DNA of 47,302 nt from Cytophagales bacterium (GTDB lineage Bacteria > Bacteroidota > Bacteroidia > Cytophagales > Spirosomataceae). This document shows positions 7,759 to 17,076 of the stretch, one piece after another (within the stretch, counting starts at the first letter, position 1; each line of letters begins with the position of its first letter). The stretch covers positions 1-47,302 of the forward strand of contig JAAFJL010000017.1 in NCBI GenBank assembly GCA_013298865.1, given 5' to 3'. The notes under the pieces are model-generated. The model saw only the letters and a list, made by a program, of their open reading frames with translations. It searched no databases and had not been told where the DNA came from. Position numbers and translations under genes: made by a program.

Positions 7759-9879
7759 TTACGGTTTTGGTATAAGTACCTTTCTTGATAATCTAAATTT
7801 ACCCGTTTTCTTATCTACTTCAACCAACTGAACTTTTACCACTTCTCCAATTTGTAAGACACCATCCATTGATTCTAAACGTTCCCATTTCACTTCTGAA
7901 ATATGTAACAAACCATCTTTGCCAGGCATAAATTCAACAAAAGCACCAAATGGCATGATTGATTTTACAACTCCTTCATAAGTTTCGCCAACTTCAGGAA
8001 TTGCAACAATTCCTTTTACCATTCTTACGGCAGTATCCATTGCAGTTTTATTAGCCGAATAGATACTTACATATCCTCCGTCTTCTCTTTCTTCAATCGA
8101 AACCGTGGCACCAGATTGCTTTTGAATATCCTGAACAATTTTACCACCAGGTCCAATCACCGAACCAATTTGTTCTTTCTGAATTTTGATGACAGTTGCT
8201 CTTGGCGTTTGTGGTTTGAAATCGGCACGAGGATTGGTAATCGCCTCAGCCATTTTACCCAATATGTGTAAACGTCCTTGTTTTGCTTGAGCTAATGCTT
8301 CTGCTAAAACTTCATACGAAAGTCCATCTACTTTAATATCCATTTGACAAGCCGTAATTCCGTTCACTGTACCAGTTACTTTGAAATCCATATCGCCTAA
8401 ATGATCTTCGTCTCCTAAAATATCAGAAAGTACTGCATAAGCACCAGTTTTAGGGTCAGAAATTAATCCCATAGCAATACCAGAAACTGGAGCTTTGATT
8501 TTGATACCTGCATCCATCAATGCCAAAGTACCAGCACAAACTGTCGCCATCGAAGACGAACCATTTGATTCTAAAATATCAGAAACAATACGAATTGTAT
8601 AAGGATTGTCTTCTCCAGTTGGTAATACTTTCTTCAATGAACGCATCGCCAAGTTTCCGTGACCAATCTCTCTACGACCAGGTCCTCTATTTGGCTTAAC
8701 TTCTCCTGTCGAAAACCCAGGGAAATTATAATGCAACATAAATTTATTATGACCTTGAACCATCGCAGAATCAACGATTTGCTCATCCAAACGTGTTCCT
8801 AAAGTTACAGTTGTAAGAGATTGAGTTTCTCCACGTGTAAATACAGCAGAACCGTGTGGAGAAGGCAAATAGTCAACTTCGCAATAAATGGCACGAATTT
8901 CATCTAATTTACGACTATCCAAACGATGACGCTCTTTCAATACCATTTGACGAACGGCTTCTTTTTCAATATCGTGCATGTACCATTTTACTAATGATAA
9001 GTTTACACTATGATCTTCTGGAAGTGTTTCAATATAACCTTTAACAATTGCACCGAATGCTTCTTTACGTGCTGTTTTAGATGGATTTCCTTCTTTAGCA
9101 ACTTCGTAATAACTATCAAAATATTTAGCCCAAAGTTCTTCTCTTAATGCTTCGTCATGAGTTTCGTGGCTGTAAGTTCTCTTCTCAGTTTTTCCAACTG
9201 CTGCTTCTAATTCTTTTACAACTGCACATTGTATTTTGATAGCATCATGAGCAATTCTTAATGCTTCTAACATATCGTCTTCTGATACTTCATTGCCTTC
9301 ACCTTCAACCATCAGAATATCATTCATGTTAGCAGCTACTAAAAGCTCTAAGTCGGCATTACTAAGTTCGGTAGTTGTAGGATTTACTACAAACTGACCA
9401 TTTATTTTAGCAACTCTAACTTCAGAAATTGGACCATTGAAAGGAATGTCTGAAACTGCTAATGCTGCTGCTGCCGCCAAACCAGCAAAGCTATCAGGCT
9501 GAACTTCTAAGTCAGCAGAAATCATTGTGATTGCTACTTGTGTATCTGCGTGGAAATCACTCGGAAAAGTTGGACGTAAAGCTCTGTCAACCAGACGACT
9601 AACTAATACTTCGTAATCTGAAAGTTTACTTTCACGACGTAAAAAACCACCTGGAATTCTACCTGCCGAAGCAAATTTTTCTTGATAATCAACTGACAGT
9701 GGTAAGAAATCAGTCCCTTCTTTTGCGTTTTGACTTGCTACAACAGTTGCTAAAAGCATCATATTGCCACTTCTTAGTACAACTGCACCGTCAGCTTGTT
9801 TTGCTAATTTACCTGTCTCGATAGTAATTTGCTTACCATCAGGCATATTTATTGTTTTCGTAATTACGTTAAATGACAT
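7759..9879 (-). CDS. pnp: Polyribonucleotide nucleotidyltransferase (PNPase)
   Basis: PNPase degrades RNA 3'-to-5' using phosphate, releasing nucleoside diphosphates. The 706 residues contain two RNase PH domains (about 15-145 and 325-540, the second with [14 protein letters not shown] and a [20 protein letters not shown]-like core) separated by the helical linker. A KH domain follows (about 565-625, [20 protein letters not shown]) and then an S1 RNA-binding domain (about 630-705, [18 protein letters not shown]). Length and order match the family. It follows rpsO, the common bacterial rpsO-pnp arrangement, with a terminator-like hairpin between them. Confidence 0.96.
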   Translation of the reverse strand: MSFNVITKTINMPDGKQITIETGKLAKQADGAVVLRSGNMMLLATVVASQNAKEGTDFLPLSVDYQEKFASAGRIPGGFLRRESKLSDYEVLVSRLVDRALRPTFPSDFHADTQVAITMISADLEVQPDSFAGLAAAAALAVSDIPFNGPISEVRVAKINGQFVVNPTTTELSNADLELLVAANMNDILMVEGEGNEVSEDDMLEALRIAHDAIKIQCAVVKELEAAVGKTEKRTYSHETHDEALREELWAKYFDSYYEVAKEGNPSKTARKEAFGAIVKGYIETLPEDHSVNLSLVKWYMHDIEKEAVRQMVLKERHRLDSRKLDEIRAIYCEVDYLPSPHGSAVFTRGETQSLTTVTLGTRLDEQIVDSAMVQGHNKFMLHYNFPGFSTGEVKPNRGPGRREIGHGNLAMRSLKKVLPTGEDNPYTIRIVSDILESNGSSSMATVCAGTLALMDAGIKIKAPVSGIAMGLISDPKTGAYAVLSDILGDEDHLGDMDFKVTGTVNGITACQMDIKVDGLSYEVLAEALAQAKQGRLHILGKMAEAITNPRADFKPQTPRATVIKIQKEQIGSVIGPGGKIVQDIQKQSGATVSIEEREDGGYVSIYSANKTAMDTAVRMVKGIVAIPEVGETYEGVVKSIMPFGAFVEFMPGKDGLLHISEVKWERLESMDGVLQIGEVVKVQLVEVDKKTGKFRLSRKVLIPKP

Positions 9880-10004
9880 AAAGTTTTGGGGAAATTCCTC
9901 CTGTCTTTATTGATGAAGGATTTATTGTTAAAGGTAGTTTGTGCATCCAAGACTGGAATATTTCAGAGGGTCTAATCAAAAAATGGTTAGCACAATTTGG
10001 TATG

Positions 10005-10050
10005 GAAAAAAAGAATTCGGGGAAATCCAATAAAAGGATACCCCCGAATA
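10005..10050 (-). terminator. Terminator or processing hairpin between rpsO and pnp
   Basis: On the minus strand ATTCGGGG and CCCCGAAT arms (10042-10049 and 10015-10022) enclose a second GGAT/ATCC stem, followed by a T-run (10005-10012). It looks like a strong Rho-independent terminator just after rpsO; some read-through to pnp is common in this arrangement. Confidence 0.75.
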
Positions 10051-10052
10051 TT

Positions 10053-10328
10053 TTACTTTCTAATGCCAAGTTCTGCAATGATTGCACGATAACGTGAAAT
10101 ATCTTTCTTTGTAAGATAATCCAGTAATCTTCTTCTTTTACCAACTAATTTCAATAAGCCCAAACGTGTAGAGTGGTCTTGTTTGTTTAGTTTTAAGTGA
10201 GCAGTCAAATGATTGATTCTGTAAGTGAATAACGCAATCTGCGATTCGGCAGAACCAGTATCGATTTTAGACTTTGCATGCCCTTTTGATTCAAAAACTT
10301 CTTGTTTTTTTTCGGGTGATAAGTACAT
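10053..10328 (-). CDS. rpsO: 30S ribosomal protein S15
   Basis: S15 binds 16S rRNA early in small-subunit assembly. I chose the start giving 91 residues (MYLSPEKKQ), the usual length; a frame from 10370 would add 14 residues not found in the family. Conserved segments are [23 protein letters not shown], with its SQI helix and the HLK end, and [22 protein letters not shown], the RNA-binding core. It precedes pnp. A promoter at 10368-10399 leaves a short leader that could host S15 autoregulation. Confidence 0.95.
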   Translation of the reverse strand: MYLSPEKKQEVFESKGHAKSKIDTGSAESQIALFTYRINHLTAHLKLNKQDHSTRLGLLKLVGKRRRLLDYLTKKDISRYRAIIAELGIRK

Positions 10329-10367
10329 CTTCAACCAGTTTAAAATGTGATAATATTGTGAAACGTG

Positions 10368-10399
10368 CAAAATTAGGATTTTTTAAAGACAAACGCAAG
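10368..10399 (-). promoter_or_regulatory. Bacteroidota-type promoter of rpsO
   Basis: On the minus strand TAATTTTG (10375-10368) is a perfect -7 element. A CTTG (10399-10396) lies 20 bp upstream as a -33 element. Transcription would begin near 10361, about 33 bases before the chosen rpsO start, which supports that start. Confidence 0.6.
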
Positions 10400-10402
10400 T
10401 TT

Positions 10403-11887
10403 TTACCCATTTTTTACCAATAATTTTGAACCTAACGATGTTTTTGAAAGATATTCCTTGGCTCTATTTAACCACACCTTATACAAATCAGAATCAAATA
10501 ATCTGGAGTCATTAATCGCATTTTTCATGAAATATCCGCCAATCGAAACAAGAATTATATTTGATGCCCAAGCCCCCAATAAGACAAAAGTTTTACCCTC
10601 TTTTACCAACTTGTCTCCCTGCTGAGTTAGCACATACATTAGAATAAAAAAGAAAACGCCCACCACAACAGGTAAACCGAAGCCACCTTTTCTAATAATT
10701 GCACCCAAGGGTGCTCCAATCAAGAACATTACAAAAACCGCAAACGCACTCGAAAATTTGTGATGCCACTCCAGATTTGATAAGCGAAAATCTTTTTTCT
10801 TTGAATAAGCAGAACTTTCATTGGTTTCGGAGTAAGCAACCATGTTTCTGATTTGATTGGTAGCATACTCACTTCTCGGAATGTGGTCTTTTGAAAACAG
10901 TTTGGTTTTCTTTTGAATAAGCGGTGCAATCCATTTAGTGTTTGAAAATATACCCTTCTGTTTAGCGTCCATTTTAGCAGGTATATTCCTCAAATGATAA
11001 ATGTAATAACTTCTGGCAGTGATAAAATTTGACTCCATCATCTTTTTATACTCCAAATTCAATGAATCACTTGTATGAGTCAATTCAACTACATTCATCA
11101 TAATTTGATGATGTTTGAATTGGTCTTCATCCGTTTTGTGCATATCAAAAACCGAAAGACTCATGACCATTTTGCTTTTTTTGAAACCATGTGCAGCCAT
11201 ATCTGTGGCATCATTGCCTGAGCTTCTATCGGCATCTTCGGCATAATCATAACCATTGAATAACTCAAAAACTAAGTATTGTTTATTCATAATGGTATAC
11301 ATCAAAGCAGAGTCTGCCAAGGTTACGTGCTTATTCCCGTCATTTTTTGTATGGTCAAAAATGATAACATCTTTCAGTGTTTTATTATCAGGAAACTTTT
11401 TACCAACCTTTATACTGTATCCTGGTAATTCGCTGTAAAAAATTCCTTCTTTGATATTCAAAGTTGTTTTGGTTGATTTTATGTCATAGAGCAGGCTATA
11501 AAATTTTAAATTTGCCCAAGGTAAACCTACATTATTGAACCAAAAAGTAAAACTTGTTATCAAAATCGCTGCAACGAGTGTAGGCATAATTGCTCGAATC
11601 ATTGAAATACCTGCACTTTTCAAAGCTGTAAGTTCAAAGAATTCCCCTAATTTTCCGTAAGTCATTAAAGTAGAAAGCAACATTGCCAATGGCATTGCAA
11701 CTGGTAATGTTACAAGACTCAAATAGAAAAAGAGTTCCAGATAAACGTTGATTCCTAAATCCTTTCCGAAAAGGTCATTGAAATACATCAGAATTAAACG
11801 AATCAAGAAAATGAAAATCACCACTGCCAGTGACAGAATGAATGGTCCCCAAAATGCTTTTAAAACTAACTTATCTATTTTTTTCAT
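10403..11887 (-). CDS. LptF/LptG-family permease (lipopolysaccharide export)
   Basis: LptF/LptG proteins are the inner-membrane halves of the LptB2FG transporter that extracts LPS and passes it to LptC/A. The 494-residue protein has about three N-terminal transmembrane helices (about residues 10-110, including the family-like FFYLSLVTLPVAMPLAMLLS and ELTALKSAGISM coupling helix), a large periplasmic domain (about 130-370), and C-terminal helices (about 375-465, with FLIGAPLGAIIRKGGFG). It is longer than the E. coli proteins, as is common in this phylum. I cannot tell LptF from LptG. The terminator of the upstream gene ends 15 bp before its start, so it likely has its own promoter. Confidence 0.85.
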   Translation of the reverse strand: MKKIDKLVLKAFWGPFILSLAVVIFIFLIRLILMYFNDLFGKDLGINVYLELFFYLSLVTLPVAMPLAMLLSTLMTYGKLGEFFELTALKSAGISMIRAIMPTLVAAILITSFTFWFNNVGLPWANLKFYSLLYDIKSTKTTLNIKEGIFYSELPGYSIKVGKKFPDNKTLKDVIIFDHTKNDGNKHVTLADSALMYTIMNKQYLVFELFNGYDYAEDADRSSGNDATDMAAHGFKKSKMVMSLSVFDMHKTDEDQFKHHQIMMNVVELTHTSDSLNLEYKKMMESNFITARSYYIYHLRNIPAKMDAKQKGIFSNTKWIAPLIQKKTKLFSKDHIPRSEYATNQIRNMVAYSETNESSAYSKKKDFRLSNLEWHHKFSSAFAVFVMFLIGAPLGAIIRKGGFGLPVVVGVFFFILMYVLTQQGDKLVKEGKTFVLLGAWASNIILVSIGGYFMKNAINDSRLFDSDLYKVWLNRAKEYLSKTSLGSKLLVKNG

Positions 11888-11901
11888 GTATTATTTATGC
11901 T

Positions 11902-11941
11902 AAAACAAAAAATGTTAGAAACAGATGATGTTCCTAACATT
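11902..11941 (-). terminator. Terminator after the SRPBCC gene
   Basis: On the minus strand ATGTTAGGAACA and TGTTTCTAACAT form a stem with one mismatch and a short loop, followed by TTTTTGTTTT. It lies about 55 bp after the stop of the gene ending at 11994. Confidence 0.8.
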
Positions 11942-11993
11942 ACGAAGGTATTCAAAAAAAAGTTTTTCAGGAAAATCCACTCATTAAAGAATG

Positions 11994-12386
11994 TTAATTT
12001 CCTACAATTTCTTTTAATCTAAATATCAAATCTTCCCAAAGTTCTTTTAATTCGTCTTCATCAGAATTAGCAGAAAAGTCGGAGATTTTGAAATATGTTG
12101 AACCCGTAAGGTCGCTAACGTCCAATTTGAATTCAATATAATTATGCTCTTTTTCTTCTGGGTTTGAAGGAATAAAATCAAATTTTGCAGATTTATTCAA
12201 TCTCGTTTGTGTCAATTTTGCTAAATGACTATCGCCGTCCCAAATAAAATCAAAAGTTTGACTGTCTTTTACGGATACTTTCTCTGCAAACCATTGTTGC
12301 AACCCAGAAGCGGTACTTATATAAGGAAATAACACTTTCGGAGAAGCTCTCAGCTCAAACTCCACGACAAATTTATGCTTGTTCAT
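11994..12386 (-). CDS. SRPBCC/START-like domain protein
   Basis: A 130-residue soluble protein with the helix-grip fold pattern seen in AHSA1/START-like families: an N-terminal strand (FVVEFELRASPKVLFPYI), the helix SGLQQWFAEKV, alternating strands in the middle, and a long C-terminal helix (ELKELWEDLIFRLKEIVGN). Such proteins bind hydrophobic ligands or Hsp90-like partners, but nothing here defines the ligand. It is widely conserved in Bacteroidota in my experience of the family. It is monocistronic, with a near-perfect promoter at 12445-12475 and a terminator at 11902-11941. Confidence 0.75.
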   Translation of the reverse strand: MNKHKFVVEFELRASPKVLFPYISTASGLQQWFAEKVSVKDSQTFDFIWDGDSHLAKLTQTRLNKSAKFDFIPSNPEEKEHNYIEFKLDVSDLTGSTYFKISDFSANSDEDELKELWEDLIFRLKEIVGN

Positions 12387-12444
12387 AATCTAAAAGGTAA
12401 TTTAGTAAATCAATGCTGTCCCAAATAATTGGCATCAGTAATGG

Positions 12445-12475
12445 CAAAGGTATAATTGTTATTGTAAAATGCAAA
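12445..12475 (-). promoter_or_regulatory. Consensus Bacteroidota promoter of the SRPBCC gene
   Basis: On the minus strand TTTG (12475-12472), a 19-bp spacer and TACCTTTG (12452-12445) match the phylum consensus perfectly. Transcription would start near 12438, about 52 bases before the gene. Confidence 0.8.
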
Positions 12476-12606
12476 CGTTCTCTAAGATTTGTTTGAAATC
12501 AGTAAAAATAATAGAAATTTTAAAATAGATAAATCAGCATTAATCTTTTCTAAATGACTGATTAGTAAACCAATAAAAGAAACTTTATGTTTTTTTAAGG
12601 AAATGG

Positions 12607-12638
12607 TTTGGCTTTAAATCTCAAAAAGTGTAATTTTG
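12607..12638 (+). promoter_or_regulatory. Consensus Bacteroidota promoter of the tRNA gene
   Basis: TTTG (12607-12610), a 20-bp spacer and TAATTTTG (12631-12638) match the phylum consensus. The mature tRNA begins 12 bases after the -7 element. Confidence 0.8.
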
Positions 12639-12649
12639 CACCATATTAC

Positions 12650-12723
12650 TGCGGGATAGCTCAGATGGTTAGAGCGTAGGATTCATAACCCTAAGGTCGG
12701 CAGTTCGATCCTGCTTCCCGCAA
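12650..12723 (+). tRNA. tRNA with CAU anticodon, probably elongator tRNA-Met
   Basis: The acceptor arm is TGCGGGA paired with TCCCGCA and discriminator A; CCA is not encoded. The D-stem is GCTC/GAGC. The anticodon stem-loop reads TAGGA-TTCATAA-CCCTA with an A-C mismatch next to the loop, and the T-arm is GGCAG-TTCGATC-CTGCT with one G-T pair. The anticodon is CAU. It lacks the three G-C anticodon-stem pairs and the 1-72 mismatch of initiator tRNA, so elongator Met is most likely. tRNA-Ile2, whose CAU is modified to lysidine-AU, cannot be excluded. Confidence 0.92.
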
Positions 12724-12728
12724 CGACT

Positions 12729-12757
12729 TAAATCCTCTCATTCGAGAGGATTTTTTG
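12729..12757 (+). terminator. Terminator after the tRNA
   Basis: AATCCTCTC and GAGAGGATT with an ATTC loop, followed by a T-run, directly downstream of the tRNA. Confidence 0.85.
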
Positions 12758-12807
12758 TTTAAAAATAATTCGTAACTTGAAGAGTCGTTTACCCCAAAAG
12801 TTAAACT

Positions 12808-13287
12808 ATGGAACAAAAAATAAAACCCGACTTTAATGACATCTTCATGGACTTGGCTGTTAATCTTGCCAAAAGGTCGCATTGTATTAAAGCCCAAGTT
12901 GGTGCTGTACTAACAAAAGATACCAGAATTATTTCTATCGGATACAATGGACCACCTGCGGGAACACATAATTGTGATGAAGAATTTCCAGAAATTGGAT
13001 GTGAGAGAGATTCAAAAGGGAGTTGTTCATTGGCTCTTCATGCAGAACAAAATGCAATTTTGTACGCTTCTAAAAATGGAATGTCGGTCGAAGGAGCAAC
13101 AATTTATGTAACTCTATCACCGTGTATTGCTTGTGCAAGAATCATTTTTAGCATGAAAATCAAGAAAGTTTTTTTCTTACATTCTTATGCTAAATACAAA
13201 GGAATTGAAAAAGACGAAGGAGTGGAGTTTCTGAGAAAGTTCGGCGTGGAAGTAATTGAGTACCAGAAAATGCAGGTATGCGATTAG
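12808..13287 (+). CDS. dCMP deaminase family protein (ComEB-like)
   Basis: A zinc-dependent cytidine/deoxycytidylate deaminase-fold protein of 159 residues. Such enzymes deaminate dCMP to dUMP for dTMP synthesis. The zinc and catalytic motif is HAEQNAI (His ligand and catalytic Glu), with the two Cys ligands in SPCIACA. The substrate-loop segment GYNGPPAG is typical of the dCMP deaminase/ComEB group. Start is ATG 12808. It converges on slyD, with a shared hairpin at 13317-13361. Whether it acts on dCMP itself is inferred. Confidence 0.88.
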   Translation: MEQKIKPDFNDIFMDLAVNLAKRSHCIKAQVGAVLTKDTRIISIGYNGPPAGTHNCDEEFPEIGCERDSKGSCSLALHAEQNAILYASKNGMSVEGATIYVTLSPCIACARIIFSMKIKKVFFLHSYAKYKGIEKDEGVEFLRKFGVEVIEYQKMQVCD

Positions 13288-13316
13288 GAATAAAATTCAA
13301 AAATTCTCTTTTAAGG

Positions 13317-13361
13317 TATTGGTAATCAGACCAGTATGTTTTGTTGGTCTGATTGCCAATA
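13317..13361. terminator. Bidirectional hairpin between the deaminase gene and slyD
   Basis: TATTGGTAATCAGACCA and TGGTCTGATTGCCAATA pair over 17 bp with one mismatch and a loop of about 11 bases. It lies between two convergent genes and probably terminates both, although the T-runs are weak. Confidence 0.65.
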
Positions 13362-13368
13362 CAAATAA

Positions 13369-13884
13369 TCAATGTTCTACACCACCGTGTCCATGTACAT
13401 GACCATGTTCAATTTCTGACTCTGTTGCTTCTCTAACATCCATAATTGTCCCTTTGAAAGACATTTCTTTTCCAGCTAAAGGGTGGTTAAAATCAACAGT
13501 AATTGTTTCAGGATTGATAGCTAAGATTTTTCCGTTTAAGTGACTACCCTTGTCATCAGTCATTGGGATAATATTTCCTACTTCCAATAAACCTTCAATT
13601 TCGTCTCCTTTTTCATCTTTAAACAAATTAATAGGTAATTCAACAACTGCTTCGGTATCATACTGCCCGTACCCATCATCGGCTGGTAATGAGAAATCAA
13701 AGGAGTCATTAATGTTGAGTCCTTCTAATTTATCCTCGAAAGCCTCTGGTAAACCACTCATTCCATAAATGAAAGCCATAGGTTCATCTTGTTCGACGAT
13801 TTCCACTAATTCTTTTTCTCCGTCACTATCGGTCACAGTTAACTCGTAGGTGATGGTTACAACTTTTGAATTTGAAATTTGCAT
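13369..13884 (-). CDS. slyD: FKBP-type peptidyl-prolyl isomerase, SlyD-like
   Basis: SlyD-like proteins catalyse proline cis/trans isomerisation and act as chaperones; many bind nickel through a His-rich tail. The 171-residue protein shows the FKBP start (VTITYELTVTDSDGE), the MAFIYGMSGLPEAFEDKLEGL block, the insert-in-flap domain (about 70-125), the return strand VDFNHPLAGKEMSF, and a short His-rich tail (HGHVHGHGG and a final His). The tail is much shorter than in E. coli SlyD. No signal peptide is present, so it is cytoplasmic. A TAGGTTTG -7 element lies about 25 bp upstream of the start. Confidence 0.9.
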   Translation of the reverse strand: MQISNSKVVTITYELTVTDSDGEKELVEIVEQDEPMAFIYGMSGLPEAFEDKLEGLNINDSFDFSLPADDGYGQYDTEAVVELPINLFKDEKGDEIEGLLEVGNIIPMTDDKGSHLNGKILAINPETITVDFNHPLAGKEMSFKGTIMDVREATESEIEHGHVHGHGGVEH

Positions 13885-13906
13885 TTTTTCTTGATATTTT
13901 TTTTCA

Positions 13907-13914
13907 CAAACCTA
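13907..13914 (-). promoter_or_regulatory. -7 element of slyD promoter
   Basis: TAGGTTTG on the minus strand is a perfect TAnnTTTG, 23 bp upstream of the slyD start. I found no matching TTTG at the usual distance. Confidence 0.45.
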
Positions 13915-13962
13915 CAATATTTCTCCTAAAAAACTCTAACTTGCCAAAAAACATTTACAAAT

Positions 13963-14562
13963 TTGAACATTCTCGCACACATATTTTTATCGGGTAATAC
14001 CCCTGAAATCATTCTTGGGAACTTTATCGGGGATTTTGTAAAAGGAAATCTTGATTCCCAGAAGATAAAAGCGTTGTATTCAACAGGAATAATTAATGGA
14101 TTGAGTTTACATCGAGAAATTGACTTTTACACAGATAACCATCCCGTTGTACGTAGAAGTATTGATAGAATTCAGAGGAAATATCACAAGTTTTCGGGCA
14201 TTGTAATTGATGTGATTTATGACCATTATTTGTCAAAAGATTTTGCTAAATATTCAGATACTCCCTTACCAATTTTTGCAGAAAACTTTTATCAGTTTAT
14301 AGAATCCTACAAAGATGCTTTGCCAGAGGAAGTGCAACGGATGATGGGCTATATGATAAGCCAAGATTGGTTGAATAATTATGCAACTTATGACGGAATT
14401 GACAGGACTTTGACAGGAATTTCTCGCAGGACAACTTTTACTTCTGGTATTGCAGAAGCGGCTATTGAATTAGTAAATTTGAAAGATGAATTTCAAGCTG
14501 ATTTTGATGAATACTTTCCGCAACTTCAACAGAAATGCATAGAATTTTTAAGTACCATTTAA
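13963..14562 (+). CDS. Acyl-carrier-protein phosphodiesterase-like protein (AcpH/DUF479)
   Basis: AcpH removes the 4'-phosphopantetheine prosthetic group from holo-ACP in a metal-dependent reaction. The 199 residues begin MNILAHIFLSG and contain NFIGDFVKGN, LSLHREIDFYTDNHPVVRRS and VIDVIYDHYLSKDF. These place the HD-fold His/Asp residues of the family, and the length fits. The start is TTG at 13963; no in-frame ATG is nearby. The next gene, holA, begins 9 bp later, so they are likely co-transcribed although functionally unrelated. The exact substrate is not proven by sequence. Confidence 0.85.
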   Translation: MNILAHIFLSGNTPEIILGNFIGDFVKGNLDSQKIKALYSTGIINGLSLHREIDFYTDNHPVVRRSIDRIQRKYHKFSGIVIDVIYDHYLSKDFAKYSDTPLPIFAENFYQFIESYKDALPEEVQRMMGYMISQDWLNNYATYDGIDRTLTGISRRTTFTSGIAEAAIELVNLKDEFQADFDEYFPQLQQKCIEFLSTI

Positions 14563-14571
14563 GTTATTAAA

Positions 14572-15591
14572 ATGAACAAAACGCCTGTCGAATTACTGAA
14601 GGATTTGAAGAAAAAAAACTATGCACCAATTTATCTGCTGCACGGCGACGAACCTTATTATGTTGATGCAATTACTAATTTTTTTGAAGAAAATATCCTA
14701 CCACCAGCCGACCAAAGTTTCAATCAATTCGTGATTTTTGGGAAAGATGTTACCATTCCAACTGTGCTTTCTTATGCAAAAAGGTTTCCGATGATGTCTG
14801 AATATCAGTTAGTTATCGTAAAGGAAGCACAAGCAATACAAGGAATAGGACAGAAAGACATGACTAAACTCATTGAGGATTATGCTAAAAATCCCTTGAC
14901 TTCTACGATTTTAGTGTTGTCGAGTAAGGATGGATTTAACGAAAATCTAACTTGGGTAAAAGCCATCAATAACAAAGGTGTAGTGGTAAATTCCAGAAAA
15001 ATGTATGATAGTAAGTTGCCAGAATGGATTATCAATTATTGCCATGACCACGGATTGAAGATAAGCCAAAAAGCGGTCATGATGTTGGCAGAATTTATTG
15101 GAAATAATTTGAAAAGATTGGTATCTGAATTAGAAAAAATCAGTTTGAATTTGAAGGTTGGGGAAGAAATAAATGCTGGAATCATTGAGAAATATATCGG
15201 AATTAGTAAGGAATTTAATGTGTTTGAGTTTCAGAAATCATTGATTCAAAAAGATGTATTGAAAGCAAACCAAATCATTGAATATTTTAAATCTAATCCC
15301 AAAGAAAACCCGATTACTCCCATAATTTTAAACCTATTTACGTTTTTCAGTAAACTCATTTTGGTGCATTCGGCAGCGGATAAATCAGAGAAAGGTTTGG
15401 CAGTCACATTGGGTGTAAATCCTTTTTTTGTAAAAGATTATCTATTAGGTGCAAGAAATTATAGCCTTGGAAAAACTGTGCAAGTAATCAATTTCCTCCG
15501 CAAATTTGATGCAAAAAGCAAAGGAGTAGAAAATGTTTCAGCATCGGAAAGTGAACTTTTGAAAGAGCTGACTTTCATGATTTTGCACTAA
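14572..15591 (+). CDS. holA: DNA polymerase III delta subunit
   Basis: The delta subunit is part of the clamp loader and opens the beta sliding clamp. The 339-residue protein has the HolA-typical start (VELLKDLKKKNYAPIYLLHG with a degenerate GDEPYYVD P-loop region), the middle domain (SKLPEWIINYCHDHGLKIS, AEFIGNNLKRLVSELEK) and the C-terminal collar domain. It is close to the usual length. The gene follows the AcpH-like gene by 9 bp. It converges on the TPR lipoprotein gene with only 3 bp between stops, and no clear terminator is visible. Confidence 0.9.
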   Translation: MNKTPVELLKDLKKKNYAPIYLLHGDEPYYVDAITNFFEENILPPADQSFNQFVIFGKDVTIPTVLSYAKRFPMMSEYQLVIVKEAQAIQGIGQKDMTKLIEDYAKNPLTSTILVLSSKDGFNENLTWVKAINNKGVVVNSRKMYDSKLPEWIINYCHDHGLKISQKAVMMLAEFIGNNLKRLVSELEKISLNLKVGEEINAGIIEKYIGISKEFNVFEFQKSLIQKDVLKANQIIEYFKSNPKENPITPIILNLFTFFSKLILVHSAADKSEKGLAVTLGVNPFFVKDYLLGARNYSLGKTVQVINFLRKFDAKSKGVENVSASESELLKELTFMILH

Positions 15592-15594
15592 GAT

Positions 15595-16500
15595 TCACTC
15601 TAACTCAATCGCAGGTTCAATTTTCTTGGCATCTTCAAAATATTTTTTTGCCTCTACTGGTTTTCCTACTTTTTGCAAGTACAGACCCTTATTTTTCAAG
15701 GCATAGGCATTTTCAGAATTTAACCTCAGAGAACGCTCAATTAGTTCAATTGCTTCATTATCTTTATTCATCTTCAAAAGCACTAATCCTTTGTTATTCA
15801 GGTAGATAGGGTTTGCTGGATTCTTCAAAAGTGCCTTTTCCACAAAACTCAACGACTCCTTTAGTTTACCTTCTTTCAATAAAATCAAGCTCATGTTATT
15901 GGCAGCAAAATCCTGATTTGAATTTATTTTTAAGGCTTGAAGAAAATCCTCTTTTGCAATCTCATATTTTTTATCTTGGTAGTAAATTGACCCATGATTT
16001 ACATAAGCCTCAGCATTTTTAGGATTCAATAAAATAGCTTTTTCATAGCTCGAAATTGCCCCAGAAGCGTCTCCGTTAAGGTTTTTTACGTCTCCAACAA
16101 GGACATGATAATACGAAGAATCCTGATAGGTTTTCGTGATAAAAGCTAAATCTGGTAGGGCATCTTTTCCATTACCCAACAAAAAATTAGTTTCGGCTCG
16201 GTTATAATATGCTTCCCAAAATTTTGGGTCAAATTTGATAGCATCATTAAAATCAGTAAGAGCTTTATCTAAAATTTGTTTTTTTTGATACGCAATTCCA
16301 CGATTATTGTAGGCATCGGAATAGTCCTTTTTCTTGTCGATTGCCTCTCCGAATAACCGTATTGCTTGGTCAAATTCTTTTTCTTTGAGTTTCTGATTGG
16401 CTTTGATAAAAAACTGGTAGGCTTCGACATCCGCTTTTTCTCCACAATTCCAAAATAAAAGAGATACTAAAAATAAAATTATAGTCTGTAAGAATTTCAT
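15595..16500 (-). CDS. Tetratricopeptide-repeat lipoprotein
   Basis: A 301-residue protein with a hydrophobic N-terminus ending in a lipobox-like FWNCG (Cys19), so probably a lipoprotein. About seven TPR units follow, for example AYNNRGIAYQKKQILDKAL, AYVNHGSIYYQDKKYEIAK and YALKNKGLYLQKVGKPVEA. TPRs form a helical scaffold for protein contacts; the partner is unknown. It is divergent from the cyclophilin gene, with paired -7 elements between them (16539-16546 and 16560-16567). Confidence 0.85.
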   Translation of the reverse strand: MKFLQTIILFLVSLLFWNCGEKADVEAYQFFIKANQKLKEKEFDQAIRLFGEAIDKKKDYSDAYNNRGIAYQKKQILDKALTDFNDAIKFDPKFWEAYYNRAETNFLLGNGKDALPDLAFITKTYQDSSYYHVLVGDVKNLNGDASGAISSYEKAILLNPKNAEAYVNHGSIYYQDKKYEIAKEDFLQALKINSNQDFAANNMSLILLKEGKLKESLSFVEKALLKNPANPIYLNNKGLVLLKMNKDNEAIELIERSLRLNSENAYALKNKGLYLQKVGKPVEAKKYFEDAKKIEPAIELE

Positions 16501-16538
16501 ATTTTTGAATGAATTATTTATTCTGAATGAATTTTCTG

Positions 16539-16546
16539 CAAAGATA
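16539..16546 (-). promoter_or_regulatory. -7 element of the TPR lipoprotein gene
   Basis: TATCTTTG on the minus strand matches TAnnTTTG, about 39 bp upstream of the start codon. No clear -33 partner. Confidence 0.45.
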
Positions 16547-16559
16547 CGGCAGTATTTTG

Positions 16560-16567
16560 TAGTTTTG
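16560..16567 (+). promoter_or_regulatory. -7 element of the cyclophilin gene
   Basis: TAGTTTTG matches TAnnTTTG, about 62 bp upstream of the start codon. It lies only 13 bp from the divergent element at 16539-16546, so the two promoters overlap and may compete. Confidence 0.45.
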
Positions 16568-16629
16568 TAAAGGAATTGATTTTCAAATTTTAATGAGAAA
16601 ATAATCTATAAATCTAAATTTTTTGTAAA

Positions 16630-17076
16630 ATGTTAAAAGCAGAAATGTTGACCGATAGAGGTCTAATGACAATTGAATTTTATGAGCAAGATGCTCCGAT
16701 AACAGTAAAAAACTTTGTTGATTTATCAAAAAAAGGTTATTACGATGGAGTTACTTTTCATAGAGTTCTCCCTGATTTTGTAATTCAAGGCGGTGACCCA
16801 ACTGGTACTGGTGGCGGTGGACCTGGTTATACGATTAAATGCGAACTTTTTGGTGGAAATCAATACCACGACCGTGGCGTATTATCAATGGCACACCGTG
16901 GAAGAGATACTGGTGGGTCGCAGTTTTTTATCTGTCATAGTCGTAGAGGAACGGCACACTTAGACGGAAACCATACTTGTTTTGGAAAAGTGGTTGACGG
17001 TCTGGAAATCATTGATGCGATTCGTCAAGGTGATGTAATTCAGAAAATCACAATAATTGAAGAGGAGGTGGCGTAG
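16630..17076 (+). CDS. Cyclophilin-type peptidyl-prolyl isomerase
   Basis: Catalyses prolyl cis/trans isomerisation in protein folding. The 148-residue single-domain protein has the core cyclophilin motifs [20 protein letters not shown] (active-site Arg and Phe-Gln-Gly region), [27 protein letters not shown] and [11 protein letters not shown]. It has no signal peptide, so it is cytoplasmic. The last codons overlap the start of the next gene by one base (TAGTG), so the two are translationally coupled. Confidence 0.92.
   Translation: MLKAEMLTDRGLMTIEFYEQDAPITVKNFVDLSKKGYYDGVTFHRVLPDFVIQGGDPTGTGGGGPGYTIKCELFGGNQYHDRGVLSMAHRGRDTGGSQFFICHSRRGTAHLDGNHTCFGKVVDGLEIIDAIRQGDVIQKITIIEEEVA

Noticed and set aside
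12691-12897. 68-codon minus-strand frame covering the tRNA 3' end and the deaminase start
   Set aside because: It crosses the tRNA, its terminator and the start of a well-supported gene on the other strand.
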